DNA of 64,000 nt from Candidatus Villigracilaceae bacterium (lineage in GTDB: Bacteria > Chloroflexota > Anaerolineae > Anaerolineales > Villigracilaceae), in assembly GCA_026645935.1 (NCBI GenBank), contig JAPKMP010000013.1, forward strand, positions 1 to 64,000, in the 5' to 3' direction. The translations under genes were made by a program, and so were the position numbers. Each line of letters starts with the position of its first letter. Within the stretch, counting starts at the first letter, position 1. Below the pieces are notes generated by a model. It was not told the DNA's origin. It saw only the letters and a program-made list of their open reading frames with translations, and did not search any database. Shown one piece after another: positions 35,983-44,081 of the stretch.

Positions 35983-36273
35983 TTACGCCGGATCAGCTTC
36001 ACGGCGTGGAATCATGATCATTGCGGCGGCAGCTTCCAGTTCAGAAAGAAGCGTTTCGGCAACTTCCTCGGGTGTGCCATCGCGCTCGATCCATTCGCCG
36101 CGTTTGTATTCTTTTGCATAATCCGATGTGGATGTCGCGCCGATCGCCATCGCATATGCGTCGATCTTGTTCTGTATCTTTTGCGAAAGTTCCTTTTTTA
36201 TCGTACGCCCATCGCCTTCCACGGTGAGTGATTGGGGAATGTCCCGCCAGTACATGACTCGATATTTTGCCAT
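35983..36273 (-). CDS. Small PF13769-like ('virulence factor' family) protein
   Basis: This 96-residue protein begins 'KYRVMYWRDIPQSLTVEGDG' and contains 'EWIERDGTPEEVAETLLSEL', which fit the Virulence_fact family (PF13769). Its function is not established. In this window it heads the RACo-methyltransferase cluster, 52 bp before the RACo gene, so a role as accessory or scaffold protein for corrinoid methyl transfer is plausible. Its Shine-Dalgarno (AAGGAT) lies inside the right arm of a perfect 34-bp palindrome. Confidence 0.7.
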   Translation of the reverse strand: MAKYRVMYWRDIPQSLTVEGDGRTIKKELSQKIQNKIDAYAMAIGATSTSDYAKEYKRGEWIERDGTPEEVAETLLSELEAAAAMIMIPRREADPA

Positions 36274-36280
36274 TGCGTGT

Positions 36281-36314
36281 ATCCTTCTTAAATTATATAT
36301 AATTTAAGAAGGAT
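36281..36314. promoter_or_regulatory. Perfect 34-bp AT-rich palindrome covering the Shine-Dalgarno of the gene at 36273
   Basis: Positions 36281-36314 read identically on both strands; each 17-nt half begins ATCCTTCTTAAATTATA. In the minus-strand transcript the downstream arm ends AAGGAT, 7 nt before the ATG, so folding would hide the ribosome binding site. As duplex DNA it could be an operator. A second small palindrome, GTTCTTAAGAAC, lies at 36356-36367. Confidence 0.7.
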
Positions 36315-36395
36315 TTTACGGGATGATGTGCATTGGGTCAATGGGAAAAGTTGAGGTTCTTAAGAACAAACGTCGAAACAATCGAGCGTTGTGAC

Positions 36396-37181
36396 CTAGA
36401 GGATATTTTTCAACATCTGTGCGACGGAGCGATAAACTGGAGAGACGTCTCCCAGATACACAAGAGGTTTGCCGGAAAACTCGAATGCTGAAAGTTCGTC
36501 ATCGGCGGGGATCGTGCCAAGCAGCGGCACATCCGATTTTTCGATGAATATTCTTAGTTCGGCTGGCATATCTCCGCGCAGGCGGTTGATGATAAGATGC
36601 GCGTTTTCGATGTTGATATCCAATTCCCTGCGCATATCTGCGATGCGTTGTGCTGCAACAAGTCCGCGCTGGGTGGGGTCGCTGATGATGAAGAGATGCT
36701 GCACATCGCGCGTGGTGCGTCGGGAGAGGTGCTCCATGCCCGCTTCATTATCGATGACCACATATGCATAATGACGGCTTAATCCGTCGATCACTTCGCG
36801 CAAATTATGGTTTACCGCGCAATAACAACCCGGTCCCTCACCGCGCCCCATCGCGATCAAATCGAAGCGCGAACCTTCCGCAAGCGATGAACGGATGTGG
36901 TAATCAAGATAATCGCGTTTGCTCGTGCCGCCGGGCATGGTCCCCATTGCCGCGCCGCCGCTGGTCAACGATGTTTTAACCTGTTCCAGCATCTCCTCGC
37001 GGATTTCCCCGACCGTCCATTCGAGGTCGAGTCCGAGAACCATGTTGAGATTGGAGGACGGGTCGGCGTCGATGGCGAGGATACTTCCGGTTTGATTCTG
37101 GGCGAGATATTTGATGATCATCCCGGCCACGGTGGTTTTACCCACGCCGCCTTTGCCCGCCAATGCAATTGTGGTGGTCAT
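36396..37181 (-). CDS. cooC: CooC-type nickel-insertion ATPase (MinD/NifH-like)
   Basis: This 261-residue deviant Walker-A ATPase has 'IALAGKGGVGKTTVAGMI' and the CooC metal-binding CxC in 'GPGCYCAVNHNLRE' (about residues 113-126). CooC/AcsF proteins load nickel into the C-cluster of CODH or the A-cluster of acetyl-CoA synthase with ATP hydrolysis. It overlaps the stop of the other CooC gene by 4 bp (ATGA) and lies opposite the acsA-acsB operon. Two such genes in tandem could divide labour between the two metal sites; this is inference. Confidence 0.88.
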   Translation of the reverse strand: MTTTIALAGKGGVGKTTVAGMIIKYLAQNQTGSILAIDADPSSNLNMVLGLDLEWTVGEIREEMLEQVKTSLTSGGAAMGTMPGGTSKRDYLDYHIRSSLAEGSRFDLIAMGRGEGPGCYCAVNHNLREVIDGLSRHYAYVVIDNEAGMEHLSRRTTRDVQHLFIISDPTQRGLVAAQRIADMRRELDINIENAHLIINRLRGDMPAELRIFIEKSDVPLLGTIPADDELSAFEFSGKPLVYLGDVSPVYRSVAQMLKNIL

Positions 37182-37969
37182 TCATACACCTCATCACTGG
37201 TCAGTTCGGTCAGTTTTTGAACGATGGATTGAGCAGCCAGTTTCAGACTTTTGACATGATCGTAGACCGGAATGCCCAGACGATCCGCTTCCTGCACTTT
37301 TAGGTCGGCGGGGAGATAACCGATCAAGGGAATTTCGTTTGCCTCAGCCTGGAGGAATTCCGCTTCGTCCTCATTCCGCACTTTATTCCCCACCAGGTAC
37401 AACCGCATCAACCCGATATCGTTCGCCAGTTTCCTGATCTGTTTGGCTGTGCCCAAACTGCGGCGGGTCGGTTCGACGACCACAAGCATGGCGTCCACAA
37501 AATCGACAGTGGCGCGGCCGAGATGCTCCACGCCCGCGTACATATCCAGCAGAAGGATATCATCATCGCGGAATAGCAGATGGGTGAACAATGTTTTCAA
37601 CATCGCAGATTCGGGGCAGATGCAGCCGGATCCGCCGATATCGACCGAGCCCATTTCGAGCAGGCGCACGCCGCGATGCAGAACGCTGAAGCGTTCGGGG
37701 ATGTCGTCCACCCGGGGATTCAAGGTGAAGAATCCGCCGACGGTGCCGGGTTTTGCGCCGGTTCTTTCGAAAATCAGTTCGTTCATCTCGGAAATGGGAT
37801 GAAGCTCGCTGCGGACTTCGGGAGGGAATCCCAAGGCTCCGGCGAGGCAGGGGCTTGGGTCGGCATCCACAGCCAGAACGTCGCGTGAGGCATCTGCATA
37901 CGTCTGGGCGAGCAGTGCTGTGAGTGTCGTCTTCCCGACGCCGCCTTTTCCTGTGATCGCAATTTTCAT
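37178..37969 (-). CDS. cooC: CooC-type nickel-insertion ATPase (second copy)
   Basis: This 263-residue protein starts 'KIAITGKGGVGKTTLTALLA' (deviant Walker A) and has 'GGSGCICPESAMLKTL', the CxC region typical of CooC. 'LLLDMYAGVEHLGRATVDFV' is the Walker-B-like segment. It shares the CooC fold with the downstream gene but is only distantly similar to it. I chose the ATG at 37969; a start at 37999 would add ten non-conserved residues and has no better Shine-Dalgarno. It is the first gene of the minus-strand arm, divergent from the acs operon across a 193-bp intergenic region. Confidence 0.86.
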   Translation of the reverse strand: MKIAITGKGGVGKTTLTALLAQTYADASRDVLAVDADPSPCLAGALGFPPEVRSELHPISEMNELIFERTGAKPGTVGGFFTLNPRVDDIPERFSVLHRGVRLLEMGSVDIGGSGCICPESAMLKTLFTHLLFRDDDILLLDMYAGVEHLGRATVDFVDAMLVVVEPTRRSLGTAKQIRKLANDIGLMRLYLVGNKVRNEDEAEFLQAEANEIPLIGYLPADLKVQEADRLGIPVYDHVKSLKLAAQSIVQKLTELTSDEVYE

Positions 37970-38091
37970 GCTTTTACTGTAATCCAATCGTGCGTGCATT
38001 CAAATTGCCGTTCATCATCAATTCGGACGATGGATATAACATTTGTCCAGCTAACCTGTGACAATCAGCACAACTTGCCGGGGGGTCGGGG

Positions 38092-38100
38092 TGCTAGAAT
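38092..38100 (+). promoter_or_regulatory. Extended -10 promoter candidate for the acs operon
   Basis: TGCTAGAAT at 38092-38100 fits an extended -10 element (TGnTANAAT). A TTGCCG lies only 14 bp upstream, too close to be a normal -35. It is the best promoter seen in the divergent 193-bp region, about 60 nt before the first gene of the operon. Confidence 0.4.
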
Positions 38101-38162
38101 GATTTAAACCCACCTCCCTTTAGAGGTCTTGTGATGATTTAAGTACCCGATAAGGAGGCAGC

Positions 38163-38564
38163 ATGAAAACAAAAACGTTCGAAGCGCCCGCGCTTTATGG
38201 CGACCATCATGTCACGGAGGTGCGACGCATCCTGCTTGAATTGGAGGGGGTCGCGGGGGTTTATGCCAGCAGCGCATTTCAGACCATCGAAGTGGATTAC
38301 GACGAGTCGAAGATCAACGATCTTGAAATTGCGCTGAAGTTGGACGAAGCTGGCTATCTGGGGGAATGGACGCCGCCCGTTGAATTGGGCATTGCACCTC
38401 AACAGGGGGATGGACAAAAACCGTATTTCCGTCACACTGCCACGTATGAGACCACCAAACAAACCGTCAGCTTTGCGCAAAAAGTGAATTATGGAGGACG
38501 CCCGCTTTGGTATTGCCCGGGGATTGGCGCAATCAAGATGGACGAGGAGACGAACAATGGCTAA
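38163..38564 (+). CDS. HMA-like small protein preceding acsA
   Basis: This 133-residue protein has a ferredoxin-like beta-alpha-beta N-terminal half ('VTEVRRILLELEGVAGVYAS' then 'QTIEVDYDESKINDLEIALK') resembling heavy-metal-associated domains, but without their MxCxxC metal motif. The C-terminal part has one Cys in 'GRPLWYCPGIGAI'. It has an AAGGAGG Shine-Dalgarno, and its last 8 nt overlap the acsA start (ATGGCTAA), so translation of the two is coupled. A role in CODH/ACS assembly or metal handling is inferred from this position; the family is not recognised. Confidence 0.7.
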   Translation: MKTKTFEAPALYGDHHVTEVRRILLELEGVAGVYASSAFQTIEVDYDESKINDLEIALKLDEAGYLGEWTPPVELGIAPQQGDGQKPYFRHTATYETTKQTVSFAQKVNYGGRPLWYCPGIGAIKMDEETNNG

Positions 38565-40575
38565 GAAGCGTGAGATCAAGGAATACTCGACCGATCCCGC
38601 CGCGCAACAGATGTTGATCCGCGCGGAGGAGTTGGGAATTGGAACAGCGTTCACCCGCGCCGATAACATGGTTCCGTGCAACATTGGCGGTGCAGGGATG
38701 TGCTGCAAACAATGCGGCATGGGACCGTGTCGTTTAACGAAGAACGGCGAAGTGGGTGTCTGCGGCGCGACGCTCGATACGATCCAGGCACGCAACCTGA
38801 CGCGCGCGATTGCGGCCGGCGGCGCGGCCCATTCAGACCATGGACGCGACATGGCTTTCCTCTTAAAGGCAACCGCCAAAGGCGAAGCAGAGGGATATTC
38901 CATACGTGACGTCGCGAAACTGCGGATGGTCGCTTCATATTATGACATCAAGGTCGAAGGGCGGTCACCCGAAGAGGTCGCCAACGACCTGGCAGACCTT
39001 TACATCGCCCAATTTGGGCAGCAGCGCGGGGAGGTTGCCCCTGCGGTGCGCGCGCCGAAGAAGCGGCAGCAGGTCTGGCGGGAACAGAAGGTCTGGCCGC
39101 GCGGCGTCGATCGCGAGGTGGTTGAGGCGCTGCATCGCACCCACATTGGCGACGACCAGGACCCCGCGCATATTTTGAATCATGCCGTGCGCACGGCTCT
39201 TGCCGACGGGTGGGCTGGCTCGATGATCGCCACCGACATCTCGGATATTCTATTCGGCACACCTGCGCCGCTTCTTGGTCAGGCAAATCTCGGTGTGATC
39301 AAGGAGGACATGGTCAATGTCGTCGTGCACGGGCATGAACCGTCCATGAGCGAGATGCTTGTCGCGGCGTCGCAGTCGCCAGACATCATCGCGTATGCGA
39401 AAGCGGCAGGCGCGCACGGAATAAACCTTTCCGGGATTTGCTGCACTGCGAACGAGATCCTGATGCGGCAGGGAATCCCTGCCGCGGGAAATTTCCTGCA
39501 TCAAGAGTTGTCCATTATGACCGGCGCGGTCGAAGCGATGGTCGTGGATGTGCAGTGCATCATGCAGGCGCTGGTGGGACTGGCGCAGAACTTCCATACC
39601 AAGATCATCACCACGTCGCCGAAGGTCAAGATCAAGGGCGCGACTCATATCGAATTCGACGAGCAAAAAGCGCTAACGATTGCGAAAGAGATTCTCAAGA
39701 CCGCTATCGATAATTTCAAAAATCGCGAGTCTGCCAAGGTGCGCATTCCGCAGATCAAGGAAAGCGTCATCCCAGGCTTCTCGCATGAGTACATCAACTA
39801 CATGCTCGGCGGCTCGTACCGCGCATCCTTCCGCCCGCTGAACGATGCCATCATGACCGGTCGTATTCGCGGGGTGGCGGCTATCGTGGGATGCAACAAT
39901 CCGCGTTCCTCGCAGGATTACCTTCACAACCTGGTTGTCAAGGAGCTGCTAAAGCAGGATGTGCTTGTCGTGCAGACGGGTTGCGGCGCGATTGCCGCAG
40001 GGAAACTGGGGCTGATGTTGGGCGAAGCAGGCTTGAGCGAGGTCGGAAGCGGTCTGCGCGAAGTCTGTGAAACGGTCGGCATCCCGCCCGTACTTCATAT
40101 GGGTTCCTGTGTGGATAACACCCGTATCCTGACCGTGCTGACGCAAATGGTCGAAGAAGGCGGACTGGGCGATGACATTGACCAGGTCCCTGCCGTGGGT
40201 CTTGCGCCTGAATGGATGAGCGAAAAGGCGCTGGCAATCGCAACGTATTGCGTCGCATCAGGCGCGTATGTCATTTTCGGCGGCGCGTCGCCTGTAAGCG
40301 GCATGCCGGACCGCGTCAGCGACAGCGACCTTGTGCTGAAATACATCAGCGAAGGCTGGGAGAAGCAGTACGGCGGAAAACTGGAATTCATCCCCGACCC
40401 GCAGGAGATGATTTTCAAATCGCTCGAACATATCGATAAAAAGCGCGCTGCGCTCGGCTTGCCCGCATGGGAGAAGGACAAGTTTGGCCGCAGCGGTGAT
40501 GCGAAGATGAACGAACTGGAGAAGTTGCCGCTCGCAGAAAAGCGCGAAGCGATCTATGGTTTGGCGGCTGATTGA
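38557..40575 (+). CDS. acsA: Anaerobic carbon monoxide dehydrogenase, catalytic subunit
   Basis: This 672-residue Ni-Fe-S CODH (CooS/AcsA) interconverts CO2 and CO within the CODH/ACS complex. Visible motifs: the B/D-cluster cysteines in 'CCKQCGMGPCRLTKNGEVGV', C-cluster region 'HGINLSGICCTANEILMRQG', 'IVGCNNPRSSQDYLHNL', 'QTGCGAIAAGKLGL' and 'HMGSCVDNTRIL'. I chose the ATG at 38557 (translationally coupled to the preceding gene) over an upstream in-frame start at 38491. The short gap to acsB carries a hairpin at 40586-40610. Confidence 0.96.
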   Translation: MAKKREIKEYSTDPAAQQMLIRAEELGIGTAFTRADNMVPCNIGGAGMCCKQCGMGPCRLTKNGEVGVCGATLDTIQARNLTRAIAAGGAAHSDHGRDMAFLLKATAKGEAEGYSIRDVAKLRMVASYYDIKVEGRSPEEVANDLADLYIAQFGQQRGEVAPAVRAPKKRQQVWREQKVWPRGVDREVVEALHRTHIGDDQDPAHILNHAVRTALADGWAGSMIATDISDILFGTPAPLLGQANLGVIKEDMVNVVVHGHEPSMSEMLVAASQSPDIIAYAKAAGAHGINLSGICCTANEILMRQGIPAAGNFLHQELSIMTGAVEAMVVDVQCIMQALVGLAQNFHTKIITTSPKVKIKGATHIEFDEQKALTIAKEILKTAIDNFKNRESAKVRIPQIKESVIPGFSHEYINYMLGGSYRASFRPLNDAIMTGRIRGVAAIVGCNNPRSSQDYLHNLVVKELLKQDVLVVQTGCGAIAAGKLGLMLGEAGLSEVGSGLREVCETVGIPPVLHMGSCVDNTRILTVLTQMVEEGGLGDDIDQVPAVGLAPEWMSEKALAIATYCVASGAYVIFGGASPVSGMPDRVSDSDLVLKYISEGWEKQYGGKLEFIPDPQEMIFKSLEHIDKKRAALGLPAWEKDKFGRSGDAKMNELEKLPLAEKREAIYGLAAD

Positions 40576-40585
40576 AGTTATTGGT

Positions 40586-40610
40586 GATTGGTAGTTACCC
40601 TTTACCAATC
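40586..40610 (+). repeat. Intercistronic hairpin acsA-acsB
   Basis: GATTGGTA (40586-40593) and TACCAATC (40603-40610) form a perfect 8-bp stem just before the acsB Shine-Dalgarno (GGAGG). There is no T run. It may affect mRNA stability or relative expression of the two subunits. Confidence 0.55.
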
Positions 40611-40624
40611 GCTGGAGGAAACTC

Positions 40625-42892
40625 ATGTCACGATATATCGCAACCAGAGCAATGCGCGGCGCGAATGCGCTGGTCATTGAAGCTGAATTGATGCTCGATC
40701 GCGCGCTCAAGGAAAAAGGCGCCGATACACCTGTCGCATTCCCCAATACGGCGTATTACCTCCCGACCATCCTCGGCATGACGGGCAAGGCTGTCGAAAA
40801 ACTGGGCGACTTGCAGCCCATCATGAGATATGCGCGGGATTTGCTTCATCCCATCCCCGCCTTTGCTAAATGGACTCCCTACCTCGGCGAGACGTTGGAC
40901 TCAGGGATGGCAACGCTTCTCGCCGCCGAGACGATCGAGGTGGTGCGCTTCGTCTATGGACTCCAGCCTGAGCCCATGCCCGATAGCTTTACCCTCTCTG
41001 GAGGCACGAACTATGTCGGCAGTGAAGGTCATCATCTCAACGGTCCGATCGATGATATTCAACTCCGCTCGTGGGGCATCCAACTTGTGGACGGTCGCAT
41101 GCCCGGTTTTGCCGCCATCGTTGGATGTGCAAAATCGAACGAAGTCGCCGTCAAGATCGTGCGCGAACTTCAACGCCGCAATATCCTGACCTTCCTTTGC
41201 GGCAATGTCAACGGACGAAGCATCATCCACCAGCTTCAGGAAGAAGGCGTGGAACTCGGCTACAACACGTTTACCGTTCCATTTGGAACCGACACCATCT
41301 CTGCGATCTACGCTTTGGGGTTTGCCACCCGCTCCGCCCTGACCTTTGGCGGACTCAAGCCGGGCATGTCACGCGAGATCCTGCTCTACAACAAGGAGCG
41401 TGTCTTTGCCTTCGTGCTTGCTTTGGGCGAAGTGGACGATTTGAAATACGCCGCGGCGGCGGGCGCGATCAATTTTGGTTTCCCGGTCATTGCGGATACT
41501 GTCATTCCCGAGATCCTGCCGACAGGCGTCACGACGTACGAACACGTCGTTTCCATGCCGTTCAACCAAATCGAAGGGAAGGATGATCTGGAACGCGCGG
41601 AACAACTCGTGCAAAAATGCATCGAAGTGCGCGGCGTGCGGGTGAAGGTCTCGAACGTGGATGTGCCTGTGCCGTACGGTTCCGCGTTTGAGGGCGAGGT
41701 CGTCCGCAAGGCGGATCTGCGGGTGGAATTCGGCGGCAAACACTCGCGCGCCTTTGAATACCTCCACATGGCGAAATTGGATGAAGTCACGGATGGAAAG
41801 ATCGAAGTCATTGGTCCCGATTTTGCGCAAATCCCGGCACAAGGGTCGATGGACCTGGGCATCATCATCAAAGTAGCGGGGCGGCAGATGCAGCAGGATT
41901 TTGAACCGGTCCTCGAGCGGCAGGTCCATTACTTCGTCAACGGCGCGAGCGGAATCCAGCATGTCGGTCAACGCGACATCGCGTGGATTCGAATTTCCAA
42001 CAACGCTGCGGACAAGGGCTTCAACCTCGAACATTTCGGCAGGGTATTACATGCCCGCTTCCATGAAGATTTCGGCGCAATCGTGGATAAGGTACAAGTC
42101 ACAGTCATCACCGACCCGGCGCTCCACACCGAGTGGCTGGAGAAGGCGCGCGCGGCATATGACTTCCGCAACAAGCGTCTTGCCGATTTGACCGATAACA
42201 AAGTCGAGGAGTTCTATTCCTGCACGCTGTGTCAATCGTTCGCGCCAAACCATGTGTGCGTGGTTTCACCTGAACGCCTCGGTCTGTGCGGAGCGTACAA
42301 CTGGCTGGACTGCAAAGCCTCGTTCAGCATCAATCCGACCGGGCCGAACCAGCCCATCAAATTGGGCAAGCTTGTGGATGAGAAAAAAGGGTACTGGGAG
42401 GGGACGAACGATTATGCCAAGATCGGGTCGCATGGGGTAGTACAGGAAGTTTCGATGTATTCCATCATGGAAAACCCGATGACGGCGTGTGGATGTTTCG
42501 AGTGCATTGTGATGCTCATCCCTGAAGCCAATGGCGTGATGGTCGTCTCGCGCGAAGACACTTCCATGACCCCCGCGGGCATGACCTTCTCGACCCTCGC
42601 GGGCATTGCAGGCGGAGGGATGCAAACCCCCGGCGTGATGGGCGTGGGCAAGTTCTATCTCATCAGCCCCAAGTTTATTTCCGCCGATGGCGGATTCAAA
42701 CGCGTGGTGTGGATGTCGTCCGTGTTGAAACAGTCCATGAACGACGAGTTCAAAGCTGTCTGCGCCCGCGAAGGCGACCCTGATCTGCTTGACAAGATCG
42801 CCGACGAACGAAGTGTATCAACCGTGGATGACCTACTCGCGTGGCTGGAGGCGCACAACCATCCTGCCATGGCGATGGAGCCGATGTTTTAG
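40625..42892 (+). CDS. acsB: Acetyl-CoA synthase, alpha subunit of CODH/ACS
   Basis: This 755-residue protein joins CO, a methyl group and CoA to acetyl-CoA at the Ni-Ni-Fe4S4 A-cluster. A-cluster cysteines are visible in 'YSCTLCQSFAPNHVCVVSPE' and 'RLGLCGAYNWLDCKASF' (about residues 530-565) and in the CGC motif 'MTACGCFECIVML' (about 620). The full N-terminal CODH-docking/CO-channel domain is present, as in bacterial-type AcsB and unlike the shorter archaeal CdhC. A GGAGG Shine-Dalgarno lies before the ATG. An imperfect palindrome (42901-42946) follows the stop codon. Confidence 0.96.
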   Translation: MSRYIATRAMRGANALVIEAELMLDRALKEKGADTPVAFPNTAYYLPTILGMTGKAVEKLGDLQPIMRYARDLLHPIPAFAKWTPYLGETLDSGMATLLAAETIEVVRFVYGLQPEPMPDSFTLSGGTNYVGSEGHHLNGPIDDIQLRSWGIQLVDGRMPGFAAIVGCAKSNEVAVKIVRELQRRNILTFLCGNVNGRSIIHQLQEEGVELGYNTFTVPFGTDTISAIYALGFATRSALTFGGLKPGMSREILLYNKERVFAFVLALGEVDDLKYAAAAGAINFGFPVIADTVIPEILPTGVTTYEHVVSMPFNQIEGKDDLERAEQLVQKCIEVRGVRVKVSNVDVPVPYGSAFEGEVVRKADLRVEFGGKHSRAFEYLHMAKLDEVTDGKIEVIGPDFAQIPAQGSMDLGIIIKVAGRQMQQDFEPVLERQVHYFVNGASGIQHVGQRDIAWIRISNNAADKGFNLEHFGRVLHARFHEDFGAIVDKVQVTVITDPALHTEWLEKARAAYDFRNKRLADLTDNKVEEFYSCTLCQSFAPNHVCVVSPERLGLCGAYNWLDCKASFSINPTGPNQPIKLGKLVDEKKGYWEGTNDYAKIGSHGVVQEVSMYSIMENPMTACGCFECIVMLIPEANGVMVVSREDTSMTPAGMTFSTLAGIAGGGMQTPGVMGVGKFYLISPKFISADGGFKRVVWMSSVLKQSMNDEFKAVCAREGDPDLLDKIADERSVSTVDDLLAWLEAHNHPAMAMEPMF

Positions 42893-42900
42893 CAGTTACA

Positions 42901-42946
42901 GTTTGAAAGATCGAAGGTTTACGGATCAACCTTCCAATATTCAAAC
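42901..42946 (+). repeat. Intercistronic imperfect palindrome acsB-bfr
   Basis: Nested inverted repeats: GTTTGAA (42901-42907) with TTCAAAC (42940-42946), and AAGGTT (42914-42919) with AACCTT (42928-42933). It lies in the 79-bp gap after acsB and has no T run. Confidence 0.55.
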
Positions 42947-42971
42947 ATTCATTCTGATATAGGAGCAAAAC

Positions 42972-43448
42972 ATGAAAGGCGACGATAAACTGATCAAAAC
43001 CCTGAACGACCTTCTGGCGGATGAACTGACCGCCATCAGCCAGTACATGGTGCATTCCGAGATGTGTGATAACTGGGGTTACGGAAAACTCCACAAAGAG
43101 ATCGAAAAGAAAGCCATCGACGAAATGCATCATGCCGAGTGGCTGATCGGGCGTATCCTCTTTTTGGAGGGTTTGCCGATCGTTTCCAAACTCAATGCCA
43201 TGAAGATCGGGAAGAATGTGCAGGAAATGGTCAGCAACGATCAGGAAGCCGAACTGGGCGCGATCAAAGCCTATAACGCGGGCATCGCGCTGGCAGGCGA
43301 AGTCGGCGACGAATCCACCGGCGACCTCCTCACCACCATCCTCAAGATGGAGGAGGGACATCACGACTGGGCGGCGAAACAGCGCATCCAGATCGAGCAG
43401 ATGGGTCTTGAGAACTACCTAAGCAATCAGGCTGGCGAGGGAGAGTAA
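42972..43448 (+). CDS. bfr: Bacterioferritin
   Basis: This 158-residue four-helix ferritin has all six ferroxidase ligands at the classical bacterioferritin numbers: Glu18, Glu51, His54, Glu94, Glu127 and His130. Met52, the heme ligand of Bfr dimers, is also present ('AIDEMHHAEW'). It should oxidise and store iron while using O2 or H2O2, as a 24-subunit cytosolic cage. It sits inside the acs operon between acsB and a CBS gene, 79 bp after acsB. This suggests iron supply for FeS clusters and/or protection of the oxygen-sensitive CODH/ACS. A hairpin terminator-like repeat follows. Confidence 0.93.
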   Translation: MKGDDKLIKTLNDLLADELTAISQYMVHSEMCDNWGYGKLHKEIEKKAIDEMHHAEWLIGRILFLEGLPIVSKLNAMKIGKNVQEMVSNDQEAELGAIKAYNAGIALAGEVGDESTGDLLTTILKMEEGHHDWAAKQRIQIEQMGLENYLSNQAGEGE

Positions 43449-43455
43449 ACTACTC

Positions 43456-43494
43456 AAAACCTGGCAGGCCTCAGGAAGACCTGTCAGGTTTTTT
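43456..43494 (+). terminator. Terminator-like palindromic repeat after bfr
   Basis: AAAACCTGGCAGG (43456-43468) pairs with CCTGTCAGGTTTT (43480-43492) with one G-T pair, followed by more T. It can act as an internal (partial) terminator within the acs operon. It belongs to the same palindrome family as 16473-16499 and 61584-61621. Confidence 0.65.
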
Positions 43495-43504
43495 ACTGGA
43501 AATC

Positions 43505-44005
43505 ATGAGCGAACAAAAACTCGTCCGTGACTTGATGACTGTCGGTGTGCCGACATGTAAATGGGAAACACCCATTAAAGATATTGCCCGCTTCCTTCTG
43601 GAGAAGAACGTCGAGGCGATGTGTGTGCTCGATGTGGAAGGTCACGGCATCGGCGTGGTGGGAGCCGACGAACTCGTTTGGGCATATGCCAGGGAGGGAT
43701 TTGAGTCCCTGACAGCCGAGGACATCATGAGTGAAGGAGTCCCCGAGCTGGGAGCGGATGTTCCACTCGCGGTCGCCGCGCAGATGATGAAGGACAGGGG
43801 CATCCGTATCGCGTATATGATGCACAACTCCGCAGGGATCATCTATCCCGCGGCTTATATTTCCTATCGTCATTTCCTGCGTCACATGGCGGCGAAGGAT
43901 GAAGGCGATTTGAAGGATTTGGGCCTTGCCGCTGAGCGCAAATCGCCAATCGAACAATTCATTGAGAAAAGAGATGAAGCAAGGAGGAAGGCAGGATTAC
44001 TGTAA
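43505..44005 (+). CDS. CBS-domain protein in the acs operon
   Basis: This 166-residue protein has two CBS motifs: 'LVRDLMTVGVPTCKWETPIK' to 'GVVGADELVWAYARE' and 'LTAEDIMSEGVPELGADVPL' to 'GIIYPAAYISYRHFLRHM', followed by a charged C-terminal tail. CBS pairs (Bateman modules) usually bind adenosine nucleotides such as AMP, ATP or S-adenosylmethionine. No output domain is present, so it may sense energy or SAM state and regulate a partner in the pathway. Its Shine-Dalgarno is weak (GGAAATC before ATG) and a terminator-like hairpin precedes it, so its expression may be low or partly independent. Confidence 0.85.
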   Translation: MSEQKLVRDLMTVGVPTCKWETPIKDIARFLLEKNVEAMCVLDVEGHGIGVVGADELVWAYAREGFESLTAEDIMSEGVPELGADVPLAVAAQMMKDRGIRIAYMMHNSAGIIYPAAYISYRHFLRHMAAKDEGDLKDLGLAAERKSPIEQFIEKRDEARRKAGLL

Positions 44006-44081
44006 TCACGAAGCGCGCCAGGAACGCAAAATGTTTTCTTTGCGGGCATCGCGCTCCTGGCGGTTCAAAAAGGAGAACACT

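Noticed and set aside
38491-38556. Upstream in-frame start for acsA
   Set aside because: The extension lies inside the preceding gene and is not CODH-like; ATG 38557 gives the normal N-terminus and a coupled overlap.
43926-44081. Upstream in-frame start for acsD
   Set aside because: The extension reads through the end of the CBS gene and an inverted repeat; ATG 44082 has a good AGGAG site.
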